From: Neurospora tetraspora
Lineage: Eukaryota > Ascomycota > Sordariomycetes > Sordariales > Sordariaceae
Reading direction: 5' to 3'
Assembly (NCBI RefSeq): GCF_033439725.1
Contig: NW_026944386.1
Span: forward strand, 3,472,001 to 3,536,000
Length of the DNA stretch: 64,000 nucleotides
In this document: piece after piece, positions 18,457 through 30,213 of the stretch
Layout of the letters: the number at the start of each line of letters is the position of its first letter
Position numbering within the stretch: position 1 is the stretch's first letter
The notes under the pieces: generated by a model
Seen by the model: only the letters and a program-made list of their open reading frames with translations
The model's database searches: none
What the model was told of the DNA's origin: nothing
Program-made: the position numbers and the translations under genes

Positions 18457-21400
18457 TCTCTGCAAGCACCGAGTCCCTGGAGGCGGAGATAGACGGAAAG
18501 GAATGCCAAGACTATTGCAGTCATGTCATTAGGAAAGATAGAGAGGAGTGTTCGTGGGGGGAACTGGCTGTGGGGGAAGTGTCTGGATCCATTGGGGAAG
18601 CAAGGAAACACAAGAGACTGAGTACTGTACCTGCAATACAAACATGACGATGAAGGTCGTCTCCTCATAATTACCGGTTCAATGCAGCGAGTATGTACAG
18701 TTAGTTATCCTTCGTGGGCGCCAGATATCCAGTCTTGCTCCAGCCAGAACTGGCCAGACCAAGTCTTCCAGACAGGACACTCGTAATTTTTTGCCCAATT
18801 ACCCCACGGGATAGACGACCAAATGTCGAATTTACGCGCCAAATGCACCAATGAAGAAGCACCAGCGGTTAAGGGATCCTGTAGGGATTTCAGAGGTCCT
18901 CCAAGGCCATCGCAAGATGGGAGCCGCGTCGAATCGGAAAGTGTAACGACGCTCGTTGGAGCAACATATGACCCCATCGATATTGTACTTGTGGCAAAAG
19001 GCAATGCGGCCCGGGCCGCGGTAGGTCATCGCCATGCACAGTTTCGGAAAGGTACCTGAGTGCGACTCGTAGGTCGGCCCATGGTACCGCATGGGTGTAA
19101 GAACTTCTTCCAGTGGGCGCGCTCGGCGAGTATAATTTTGGTCAAAAGCATGAAACCACCACCATGCATCAAGATCAATCGTATCCGCAGGGTGATCTGA
19201 TGGTTGTGTATTTCGTAAGTGGCCGAAGGAAGACTATGGTCGTGTTATTTTGGTGGAATTCGGGAGTGTCATGTTCCAGCCTGGTCCGACAAGGCTTTGT
19301 TTACTTCAGTCAGGGGTACACAATGGGCTTGCTTTTCTTGGCCCGAACACCTGAAGATCTTGCTGATCCCCCCTTGTCTACCTGCCAAGAGCCATCAAGG
19401 TGCATCGACGTATTTTAGATCCATCGTAGTCGTAAGGCGGATGCTCCGAAACGCTTGTCGTCGGTTGGATGGATGTTGGTCTTGTGATCGTATGGTTGTC
19501 CAGATCAGGAAAGCGGATGGGCCGAGCACACCCGACGACCCGATTACATCCGCGGGTATACCGCAGATAGAATCCTAACAAGACCAACAGTTGACCTTGC
19601 TGAACCAGCCTTTTCTTGAACGGTGTCATATTGTAACGATAGTCATGGATTCATGTTGACCGGATCGTGGTTTCGGGAACTGTCCACGGCTCGAGTGGTT
19701 GTATAGATCTGCTCACCACATCCGATATTGTTAGCCGACGGTCATGAACGTGTAAGTGATAGGGTATCAGTAGCCTCGTAGCCGCGTCCTAACAGCCAAT
19801 GTTTTGTGACGTCAAGTGAGGGTCTGGACGGTGACCAGGAGGACCCTTCTTTTGGACAGCTGCAGCTACTTGACAGCTTGGAATCCGGGGAGCATGAAGG
19901 CCAATGCCGGAAGCAGGCGGCTTTGTCCATCGAACAAGCTGGCAGCATTCCTCCGGACCGTTCCGGTGAATGGGGCCCGACGATAACGGTGTTGCCGAAG
20001 GGCCAGGGTTTTGCCAGGGTTATAGGTGCATTTTGGGCGGCTTTGGGTCAGTTTTGGCCAGGGGTTTTGAATCGTGTCTCGAACTGTCAAGGATAGCTCC
20101 TCATCTACCCCGCGAAAAGATGTCAAGACGATCCCGCCTTGCCCACAATATCAAAGTTAAAGTTGCGGTAAGTTCGGGCAATGACGGTGTTGGTTCCTTT
20201 TTACCCCCTTTTCCCCAGATCCACTGTGGTTCGCGTTCCATCGAGGACGTTGTCTAGCAAGGCACAAGCTGGGATAGGGGAGTGTTTTGTTGATGTTGGA
20301 TTATCGTGGCCGACCAGCCAACCAGCAGCACCGGCCGACAAGATGCCAAGCAGGACGAATTGAAGGATTGGGTATCATGTGTGGCTGCTGTTGATATCGA
20401 GTCTTTTTTTCTAGCTGTGGCTTCACTTGTGGCGCAGGCAGAAACAGCAGGGAAGAGCTTCAAGTCTTCTCTCAAAGCTCAAGTGGAGCCGAGAAGAGCT
20501 GCCGAACGGGAGCTATGGCCATGCAATCCACTTGGGAGCAAGATCATGACGAATTATTCAGTCATCAAAGATAGAGAGCTTCGATCGTTTTGGTCCAAGA
20601 GTACACAAGAAACGAAGCGAATGGATTGACAAATTTGAGAGGATAGAGGGAGCCAACAAATGTCTTGAAACTGACAGCGTGGGTGACAGTCGCCGCGACA
20701 GAGAGGATGCAGACTGCAGCTCCGCTTGGGCTGGGGGTCTCGGCGAGAGGGGGACGGATGGGGAAACGGCGAAAATGGAAGACAGTCACCGTCGTCGGTC
20801 TTGAGCCGAATGCCTCCAAACTTTCCCGTGGGCCGTAGCCCATCTTGTTCCTTACCGACTGTCTTGGTTTCCATATTCCGCTCCGTACCTTGGCGGATAC
20901 CCCGTGTCAGCTGAGCAGGTCCTTGTTAGTTGGATACATGCGTTGTTGCCATTGTTGTTTTTTTATGTTGATGCTGGTGATGATGGTGTTGACAGTCAGT
21001 CTGGGACAGAGGACGGAGGACGGCATGCAACGCGATGCGTGAGCGATTTCGAGCTGTCAAGACTATCAATAGCTTGATAAGAGCCAAGCAGTCCAGACGG
21101 AAAGAACCAGCCTGATCCCCGTTGCCGATTTCCCCTACCAGCAAACAAAGGCCCGATGAGAAAAGATGTTCTCTGGGAATTTTGGCGCCTGGCCCGTTAG
21201 CCTGGTACGAGACCGGCGTCGCGGCCCCCGGTGACGGAGTGTCTGTTTTTTTGGGCAAGGCCTGGGCTCGCAGTTGGAGCAGTCAGAAATGTCAGCATCG
21301 ACATCTTCAAGTATTACAAAGACTGAACCCGTGAAGCACACAACGTGATCGCAATCCACGGATTCTCCGGAAGGACCTGTCACGTTGCTACTCGGCGGCG

Positions 21401-22381
21401 TCAAAGAAGGATGGGCATCTCTTCAAGCCAAGGGCGCGGCCGAGTACGGCGTACCCTTTTGTGCAAGGGTGGAGAGTGAGGTACTGCGCTAACACCACGC
21501 GCCAAGCCATTGGAGAGTCACCCCACTTCATCCCACCATGTCCCACCACAGCCCACCACAGCCCACCATACAGCGGTGATGATGCAACCGCGATGGGAGG
21601 CGGCTGGTGGGATGGAAGGAACGAGCAGAAACCACCCAACAAAATTATGTCGCTCATGCCACCACGGTGACATTGGCAGGCATGGGAAGCGTTCCTCTTG
21701 GCGCAGGGATGATGAGGATCTCCTCTTTTGCCCCTCCTTGCCGACCGGGGATTACATACTAATAACCAGACTGGACACGAGCAGGGCAGCTGGAGTCGGC
21801 TGGGAAACCGTGACTAGATAATAGATACAAGAATCTCCTCCGCCTCCCAACTTTTTTCTTTCTTCTTCCTCTTGCTTCATCATCATCCTCGCGATACCCT
21901 CATCTTTCCAACCAACAAACCACATCAGGTATGTTGTGACTGCCCCTGCATCCCTAGAAACACGGAAACACCTGTCCCTCCATCATCCCAAGCTTCCTTC
22001 CTCGACACTTCCAAATATGTCAACGTCACTTGTCAGCGGCGGCAGCAGCAGAAGCAGCAGCTACCCCGCACCTCCTTCGCTCCCTTCCTGTCCCCGTCCC
22101 ATCCCATCCCCAGTCAGTCCCTCCCGCCTTGCTGCCAAGCTGCCTACAGCATCTGTGTCTGCGTCTGTTTCCCCCAAGATGTGGACGAGACTCAGATCTG
22201 TCATGGATGGTTGGTGGTAGTGGTGGCATTGGAAGGGTTGCTTGGAATCCTTCCACCCCGATCCTGCCTGCAGTCGGTCCTTCCATCTTTGGACGCTCCC
22301 TCGTCCAATTGTTCTACCACGCAAACATGGCAACGAGGGAACTGGACCGCAGAGGAAGGAAGGGCAGGCAGACAAGTCCGG
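18457..22381. other. 3.9 kb stretch with at most a gene relic
   Basis: Apart from the coding-like minus-strand segment listed at 18705-19232 there is no convincing gene. Short frames around 20306-20629 (+) and 20554-20874 (-) overlap and show no recognised motif. Short direct repeats of CCCACCACAG occur near 21527-21570. The final part includes a strong CT-rich tract (about 21838-21890) and a possible leader-intron donor (CAGGTATGT at 21927-21935), both upstream of gpd-1. Confidence 0.45.
18705..19232 (-). pseudogene. Coding-like segment in two frames, possible gene relic or unmodelled multi-exon gene
   Basis: On the minus strand one frame is open from about 19232 to 18832 (roughly 130 codons) and reads protein-like: DAWWWFHAFDQNYT, RARPLEEVLTPMRYHGPTYE, then KLCMAMTYRGPGRIAFCHKY. 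A second frame, 19004-18705, is also protein-like (FDIWSSIPWGNWAKNYEC) and overlaps the first. The aromatic-rich, non-repetitive composition is unlike the neighbouring shadow frames. The string GPGRIAF recalls AIM24-type mitochondrial proteins, but I cannot establish this. It is either a broken gene with a frame change near 18900-19000 or a gene whose introns I failed to place. Confidence 0.3.
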
Positions 22382-23592
<1,211 letters not shown>

Positions 23593-25420
23593 ATCGGTTG
23601 CGTCCCGGCACGGTTATGAAGTAATGGTCTTTTCCTAGATATGAAAAAAGGGCAATGATTCCATGGGATTGAACTCGAGCATGTTGGATCTCGGGCAGTC
23701 CTGCTTATAGTAAAATAATATCCGAACTCAAATAGATACCGAGTTCACCTCCAATTCTGTTCCCAGCTGCACATTGTGATAGGATTTGTGTGTTTGCCTA
23801 GACTTCGGTATCTGAATGGCTGTGATCGTTTCAGTTAACTGTGCAATCTTGTGCCATGGGTCACAACTAGTTGCTCCCGGGCCTCCCGGCGACGGTTTAC
23901 CAGCAGTGAACTGCTCTAGAGCATTGAAACAAGAGCCTTCGGTGAGGGTAAGTATCAAACGCGTATGCTGAACAGTAGACAACACCTTGCTAACCTGATG
24001 TCTTTCTTGATGGGACCTACTACCTTCAATGGATTGACCAAACTCCAGAACACCCAGTGGCCTGAGAACACGATGTCCTTGAACAGTTGGTGATTGGCAA
24101 TTCCCATCAGTGGTATGACATACGACAACATGAGGCGAAGTTGAAGAAAAAAGGGGTGGGTGGTATTCACTGTCACCGTTACCGTCGTATCGACGTGAGT
24201 GTGGTCTGACAACGCCTTATCAGGCAATACGATCAACGTCTAGGTTCTATCCGTTTGCCGCCCGCTGCCGCCCGCTTGTGTCGTGGACGTCAAGGTGTCA
24301 AGGGTCTTTCCATCAGTCGTCAAAAGGGCATGATACGCTTCTAGACCGTCAGGGTATTTCGGGTATTTACCTGGACCGTCAAGGTATCTGATCGACCGTC
24401 ACGGAATCTGGGACTGGAGGTGTCAGGTGGGAAACAGGAGAGTGGACTGCATGGCAGAGGCAAACTTGGGAACCTTGAGGGCCTGCCTTGACAGGGCAGC
24501 GTTATTAACACTGATGGATGACCTTGACCACCTTGACGGGCGGCCGAGGAAGTCCCGATGATCTGATGGGAACTTGCCCGTGGGCTTGAATAATATCCCG
24601 AACAGCGAAAAGCGAAGAGCGAAGAGTATATGTAAATCGAAGAGTGTAAAGTAAAGAGCGAAAAGCGTGTAGCGGACAGTGACGCTCACGAGAGCAAGGG
24701 GGCAAGGGAATGAGGGAATGAGCGAGCAAGAAAAAGTATCAATGGGCTGGATACAACGGACAATCGACAACATATGAATTTCACCACCATCGCCACCATC
24801 GACGACAACATGCTTCCCCTCCACCAAGAATACTGAGATGCTAGGAAGGAATGGTGTGGATGACGCTGAGAGTGGAAGGAACGTTGCGAATGTACATCGA
24901 TTGGATTCCGCGTAGGTCTCGTTATTTTGTTGATGGCAGTCCATGTACCATGTGTATGGAAGTCTCATGAATAGAGGGAAGATCAGGGAGTTACTTACGA
25001 ACAGGACGAACCGTGACGATGTTGTTGCGTTTCTGTAAACACATCATTTTCATTTTTGCCCTTCTCCTTCTAGCGCTTTAATCATCGGAGGTAACTGACA
25101 ACACGCACAATCAACTAAACTTGTCACTAAGAAGAAAAGACCGTTTTGAATGTTTTATTGTTTTTCCCGCTGCGTATCTATCTATGAATGTATGATGTTG
25201 GTGAACCAGACCTCCTGAAACCATTGTCGAAACCCATCCATGCATTTGCCGTACTAGTCTAGTACCACCAAACCAAATGAACCGTCTATTTGTATGCTCC
25301 CATACCATAGATTTTCAGAATGAACCAGAAGAGCAGATCAAACCGTACAACTCAGCGACCGACCCGTACTGAGCGACAAGCCAGAGAATCATGACAAACG
25401 AACAACCCAGTCCGATACTA
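23593..25420. other. Convergent intergenic region between gpd-1 and the RS-repeat gene
   Basis: Two genes end here facing each other. No coding gene is recognised. Two small repeat patches are visible: GACCGTCA(A/G)GG(T)ATCT-like units near 24340-24415, and GCGAAGAGCGAAAAGCG-like purine units near 24600-24670. Minus-strand frames at 24423-24968 consist of those repeats and have no domain. Confidence 0.45.
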
Positions 25421-27499
25421 CTAAAAAGCAGCACCCCCCAACCCCTCCCCCGCCAAATTCTTCAGACTTCTCTCACTCAAATCGCTCTTCAACTCAAACG
25501 CCTTACTCTCCCTCTCCATCTTGCTCCACATCCTCAAGCTCCTCCTCAGCTTCTCCTTCTTCGCATTCAACTCCTCCCTAATTCTCTCTTCATCCTCCAT
25601 CAGCTTGCGGTGGTGCGGGTCCAGGTCCTTGGTGACGCCCGTCAACATGGCCGAGCCGGTCGACGGGTCCAGCTTGCCGACGCCGGGGATGAGCGGGGGC
25701 ATGCTGGACATGAGGGATTGCGCGAGGGTGAGGGACTGCTGATGGCCACGCGGACCGTGGTGGCCATGGGAGTGGGCGTGGGCGGCTGGGCCAGTGGGTG
25801 GGTTGAAGGGCTTTGCGGAGCTGCTGAGGGAGGGAGAGGGGGAGGAGGTGGAGGCGACGCCTCCTGCGGCTGCGGAGGCGGAGGCGGATGATGTAGCAGC
25901 TGCGGACGCGCGAGGGCCGGTGGGGATGTTGTTGGCGTTGCTGGGACCGGTGGGCGGGCCGGAGGAGGGCGAGACCGATGCGGCGGGACCGTTGGTGTTG
26001 CTGTTGGCGGCAGCATTGTGACGGGAGATGCCTGACCAGCTGTTTCCTCCACGTCCTCCGCGGGGCACGAAACCGCCTCCTCGAGGGGGAGGCACGTAGC
26101 CACGGGGTCCCGAGGGTGGTACGGGCGGACTGGAGGTGTCGGGTCGGGACGGACCGCTGGGAGTCTGAGGAGGATGACGAGTTGCAGGGCTTGCTGATGG
26201 CGCTGCAGGCGGTGCCAGGTTCCTGGTTGCCGCAGGACCGGTGGGTGGTGCTCTCAAAGCCGCTGGGCCTCTAGGGGGCGACTTAACGGGAGTGGGAGTG
26301 GGAGCTGGTTCTGGTGCCGGTTGCCGTTGCTCTTGCTTGGGTGTCTCACGCACAGGAATAGGAGTAGGCGCGGCCGGTTGTGGAGGGGATCGCGGTGCAG
26401 GTGTAGGTGCCTCTGTCTGTGCCTGTACCGACGCCGGTGCCGGTGCCGGTGCCGGTGCCGGTGATTGAGGTCTTGATCGGTCAGCTCTTCTTTGGCGAGA
26501 GCCCGGACGCGGCGAAGATTTGCCTGACGCAGAGCGAGACGCAATGGCAGATGAGTTAACTGAATCTCTGGGCGGCGGGGGTGAAGCCGGGCGTCGATAG
26601 GCAGGGCCTGGATAACGATCGTCCTGGTCACGGACACGGCGTTCGGGAGATCGGAACCGAGGACGATAAGATCCTCCTCGCGGTCCAACAGGTGGTGTCC
26701 TTCTCAGTGGTGAGCGATTCCGGCGAAGTCTGTCTCTGTTGTCAAATGGTGACCTGGATCTTCTCCGTATTTCGAAATCCCGCCGAGGAGGTGATCGAGC
26801 CCTCTCAGGTCGCTCATCGCGACGGGGAGAGGCAAATCTGGGCGGAGGGCTTCTCCTAGGAGGGGGACTCCGTCTTGGTGGTGAAGGGCTGCGAGGAGGA
26901 GGGCTGCGAGGGCGGCTCCTGCTACGATCTTGTCTTCTCCAAGTGTTCTCCGGTTCCCTGGACCTATCTCGCGGGCGCCTGTACCGGTCACCCATTCCGC
27001 CTGGGCGATCTCCCATGCGATCTCCCATGCGATCTCCCAAACGGTCTGGCATACGGTCTCCCATACGATCGCTGACACGGTCCCCCATGCGGTCACGAAT
27101 GCGGTCTCCTAGACGGTCTCCTAGACGGTCTCCGAGACGATCTCCCAGCCGGTCCCCAACGCGATCAGCCAGGCGATCGCCTACACGATCTCCGATACGA
27201 TCGACCAAACGGTCTCCCACACGATCTCCTCCACGTTCTCCTATACGATCACCCAGCCGGTCACCACTACGCGAACGGCGGCGTGGGGATCTACTTGGAA
27301 CATAACTGTCGCTGGCGCCGGGCGGAGTACGACCTCGGTCTCTCAGGGGACTGCGAGTGGCCCGAGGCGACCGATCTCTGTTGTACGGTCGGTAGGATTC
27401 GCCCGCTCCATACCTCCGAACTTCCCCATCTTCGTATCTATACGAGCATCTGTTAGAACGCACTCCCTGGCTATAGGTTGAGCTCCAAAATGCAGTCAT
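25421..27499 (-). CDS. RS-domain protein with long GDRx repeat; SRRM-like, function inferred
   Basis: A single frame of 692 residues. After a YRYEDGEVRRY N-terminal motif come residues 79-172, made almost wholly of GDRL/GDRM/GDRV/GDRI tetrapeptides. Residues about 173-340 are rich in RS, SPPR and RRSPPP, an RS-like domain. A Pro/Ala/Ser-rich middle with an RGG-type patch (PRGGGFVPRGGRGG, about residues 470-490) follows. The last 105 residues are ordered and helical, including LMEDEERIREELNAKKEKLRRSLRMWSKMERES, a probable coiled coil. RS and RGG regions are typical of nuclear mRNA-processing proteins, so a role in splicing or RNP assembly is a reasonable inference; no RRM, PWI or catalytic domain is seen. 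An additional N-terminal intron is possible (a TTCTAACAG lies near codon 15), but the frame is open without it. Confidence 0.7.
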   Translation of the reverse strand: MTAFWSSTYSQGVRSNRCSYRYEDGEVRRYGAGESYRPYNRDRSPRATRSPLRDRGRTPPGASDSYVPSRSPRRRSRSGDRLGDRIGERGGDRVGDRLVDRIGDRVGDRLADRVGDRLGDRLGDRLGDRLGDRIRDRMGDRVSDRMGDRMPDRLGDRMGDRMGDRPGGMGDRYRRPRDRSREPENTWRRQDRSRSRPRSPPPRSPSPPRRSPPPRRSPPPRFASPRRDERPERARSPPRRDFEIRRRSRSPFDNRDRLRRNRSPLRRTPPVGPRGGSYRPRFRSPERRVRDQDDRYPGPAYRRPASPPPPRDSVNSSAIASRSASGKSSPRPGSRQRRADRSRPQSPAPAPAPAPASVQAQTEAPTPAPRSPPQPAAPTPIPVRETPKQEQRQPAPEPAPTPTPVKSPPRGPAALRAPPTGPAATRNLAPPAAPSASPATRHPPQTPSGPSRPDTSSPPVPPSGPRGYVPPPRGGGFVPRGGRGGNSWSGISRHNAAANSNTNGPAASVSPSSGPPTGPSNANNIPTGPRASAAATSSASASAAAGGVASTSSPSPSLSSSAKPFNPPTGPAAHAHSHGHHGPRGHQQSLTLAQSLMSSMPPLIPGVGKLDPSTGSAMLTGVTKDLDPHHRKLMEDEERIREELNAKKEKLRRSLRMWSKMERESKAFELKSDLSERSLKNLAGEGLGGAAF
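26984..27265 (-). repeat. 12-bp coding minisatellite (GDRx repeats)
   Basis: About 23 units of 12 bp encoding Gly-Asp-Arg followed by Leu, Met, Val or Ile. The third codon varies more than the other positions, so the array has been kept as protein and is not a brand-new expansion. Confidence 0.9.
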
Positions 27500-27751
27500 G
27501 GTGTGGGCCCGCTAGGCCAGTACGAGCTTGAGAATAGGAGAAAAAGAAAAAAAAAGAAAAGAAACCCGAGCCATAATCAAACCCCGGCAGCATGGATCCA
27601 CAAAAGCGAAAGACAGTGATGTTCCAAGACTGTCAAGCAGACTCGCCTTCTTGGGGTTCGGAGGTAGACTGCTCCGTATGGAATGATTTATAACAAATGA
27701 AAACCTTGGAAGTGAAAACCTAAGAGGACTTTGAACCGGAAAGTACGGGAT

Positions 27752-28339
27752 TCAAAAAGTTATGGGGCGAGGGCCGCGAGAGCGAGGCCGCCGCCTGGGG
27801 GTCTCGAGTCCCCTAGTAGGGAGAAGTTGTCCTTCCATCAAAGTAAAGCGGCCATGTCGCAATTCTTTGACCTTGTCGACATATGTTTTGGGACCCGGAA
27901 AAGTTGCCCGTCCGTCGGCGTCAACGGTACATGGCAGGATAACCGGGCGGTAGTGTTTCCGCTTTTTTCGCGAGTCTGACCTCGCCGCCTTAAGAGTTGG
28001 AGACCTCGACCGTTTTCTGCCCCTGGTGTCCATTGTAGCGGCAGCCTGGGCAGTGTCAATGTCCATGACATCAAAACCCACAGCCTGGGCAGCCTGGGCA
28101 GTCGGTTGGTTCAAGGGCTGAGGGTTGTCCTGGGAAACTCCTTCGGGCGGACTGGCTTGCTGTTGCTGCTGCTGCTGCTCGACGTTGGACATGCCTTGCT
28201 GTGAGGAGGACCCATTCCCCCCCAGCATCTCGACCCAGTACTGCCTCTCCTCCAAGGTCATGTTCTGGATCCATCCAAGCGAATCTGGATTATGGCCCAG
28301 TGAGACAAAAATCTCTGTTAAGCGGGCTTGTTCTGACAT
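27752..28339 (-). CDS. Hypothetical 195-residue basic protein with poly-Q
   Basis: A complete frame from ATG to stop. The first 45 residues look ordered (LTEIFVSLGHNPDSLGWIQNMTLEERQYWVEMLGG). A run of seven Gln follows near residue 54. After that come a basic cluster resembling a nuclear signal (RGRKRSRSP..., DSRKKRKHYRP, about residues 104-131) and a C terminus ending in RRRPRSRGPRP. No family is recognised. It is transcribed in the same direction as the RS-repeat gene and the deacetylase but with separate promoters. The ordered ends and sensible start support a real gene. Confidence 0.55.
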   Translation of the reverse strand: MSEQARLTEIFVSLGHNPDSLGWIQNMTLEERQYWVEMLGGNGSSSQQGMSNVEQQQQQQQASPPEGVSQDNPQPLNQPTAQAAQAVGFDVMDIDTAQAAATMDTRGRKRSRSPTLKAARSDSRKKRKHYRPVILPCTVDADGRATFPGPKTYVDKVKELRHGRFTLMEGQLLPTRGLETPRRRPRSRGPRPITF

Positions 28340-30213
28340 CGTAGAATACGTGAGTCAAGTTGATGACGGTAACGGTAACGGTACGAGCGGGAGATGAAAT
28401 ATCGAGATCGATAGCGGTTGTTCAGGACGGTCCGAGAAAGTTTGCGAAGCCGGATCTTCCCAGGTTTTGATAATGGTCGAGATGGCGGATGTGTTGTTTG
28501 TAAAGGTGAAAGTCGTGGGATTGATGAACTCGTCGGTTGTCGGGGCTTTGAGCCGGGTCCGAGAGAGCTTTTGAAGGCAGACAAGTGGCCAAAGTGGCCA
28601 TATTTTTCGGCGTTTAGGACTTAAACAACCCTACAGGCATGAGTGAGGCGCTTGGGGCTGTTGAGCGACGAGCATGTCGAAAAGCGGGTTGGCGTTGTAG
28701 AGTCCGGTCCGCATGCATAGATGCGACTCGATTCCCTCCAGCAGAATATTCGAAGTCCGTCCTGACGCCGTCCTCGGTGTCCCGACATTGCTGATACAAT
28801 GCAGCGGACACACGTTCCTTCGCCAATGTTGCTTTGCTGCTCAGTGTTGATATGGGCAATGAAACTCCGATGGTCGACTCCCCGTTCGTTTGTCCGATCC
28901 CCCAGCGTCGCCCTCCAACGCGCAGCAGCAATACCGTATTGCGTATCTTTCCACATCCTCCCCTCGCCCCTCCTCCGTGTACCGCATGAGTCCCATGAAA
29001 TCATCACTTCCACCCCTCGATTCGATGAGTCCATGCTGCAGGTCGTTCCCCGTTGGTTCCCATTCCATTCAAGTCTCAATCGGCATTGTCAAAGGGCGTT
29101 TTATTTTTTCTTTGAATTTCTCACTTGAGAGAAAAGATATGAGTAAAAACAAAAGCTCGCACCGGCGTCCCCCACCATCACTAAACAAACACCAACATTA
29201 ACACATTGACAACCAAGAAAAACTTACCTTCTACTTCTCTCCATCGCCACAGCATCGGGCGGTGGTCCCCCCAATAAAGGCGTATGGTTATGGTTTCTAG
29301 CAGAATTATGCCGTGCTGCAGGCCCGCGGTGGTGGTGATGCTTGAAGGGGTAATCTGGTCGCATAAGGGGTGGTTGTTGACCTTAACGCGAAGATCGGCG
29401 ACGATAATGGGGCAGCTGAAGATGAGCAAATTAGGCGGTTGTTGGTGAAATGTCGTCACTCTGTTTGGTATGCAAGTTAGAGATGTTGTTGTTCGGGGAA
29501 AGTGGAAATGTGAGGTTGAGGCTGCAAGGCGAAAACGAAAGGAACGAATCGTATGACCGCGATTCGTGGTGCACTGTGAACCGTCCACTGTCGTCCGCTG
29601 CAAAGGAGTGCCTGCTTAAAGTTTTGCCTGCCGGGAACTCAGACCGACTTGCTTAGCGCGGACACGCAGTCACGTGGATGGGTGTCCGCAGCGACTGCTG
29701 GATTGCAAAGGGGCCCCAACAAACCTCCAACCGTTGGCGGCGTGGCTTGGCCCAAATCCGCCACGGACACGAAGGAGGCCAAAGCGCATTTCAGACGCGG
29801 CCTGGCCGAACACACGCGTCGCTACCAAGCACTGGCGGGTGGCAATTCTCAGGGTTAGGGCTCAATGTAAAGGGTAAACTTTACCAATGAACCAAAGTCT
29901 TCTTTGAATGATATGTACCACGTTGCTACGTACTCTAATACGATCTATGTCCAATGCGATAAGGCCCAAATTTGTCTTGAGCGGAGGGTCTTACCTTCCC
30001 TAACCAGACTCGGTTTCATAGAACGAAGAGCAGGCCATAAATTCACCAACCCTCGAACACCAGATGATCGACCTTAGCACCCAAGTATCCTGATAGCAAG
30101 GCTCTAGGTAGATCGAAATATCAAGTATTGTAGCCTAAGCTATCACCGCAACAGCTTGCATTCGCTATCAGCAAAACTGCAGCTTGACCAGCTTTCAAGG
30201 CTTTGTCTATCCC
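28340..30213. other. Intergenic region with a possible broken or unmodelled gene
   Basis: Outside the segment listed at 28631-29603 nothing is recognised. Frames on the plus strand at 29649-29890 overlap in three frames and have no motif. A double TTAGGG-like string near 29850 is too short to mean anything. Confidence 0.4.
28631..29603 (-). pseudogene. Coding-like minus-strand segment, possible multi-exon gene or relic
   Basis: A 140-codon frame (29603-29181) becomes protein-like toward its end (LLIFSCPIIVADLRVKVNNHPLC, then LETITIRLYWGDHRPMLWRW) and then meets a textbook donor, GAAG|GTAAGT, with the exon ending at 29228. Downstream on the same strand, one frame gives QHGLIESRGGSDDFMGLM from 29068, is interrupted by a single stop at 28843-28841, and continues in the same frame to 28631 (NILLEGIESHLCMRTGLYNA). 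The pieces could be exons of one gene of unknown family, decayed or not correctly spliced by me. Confidence 0.3.
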
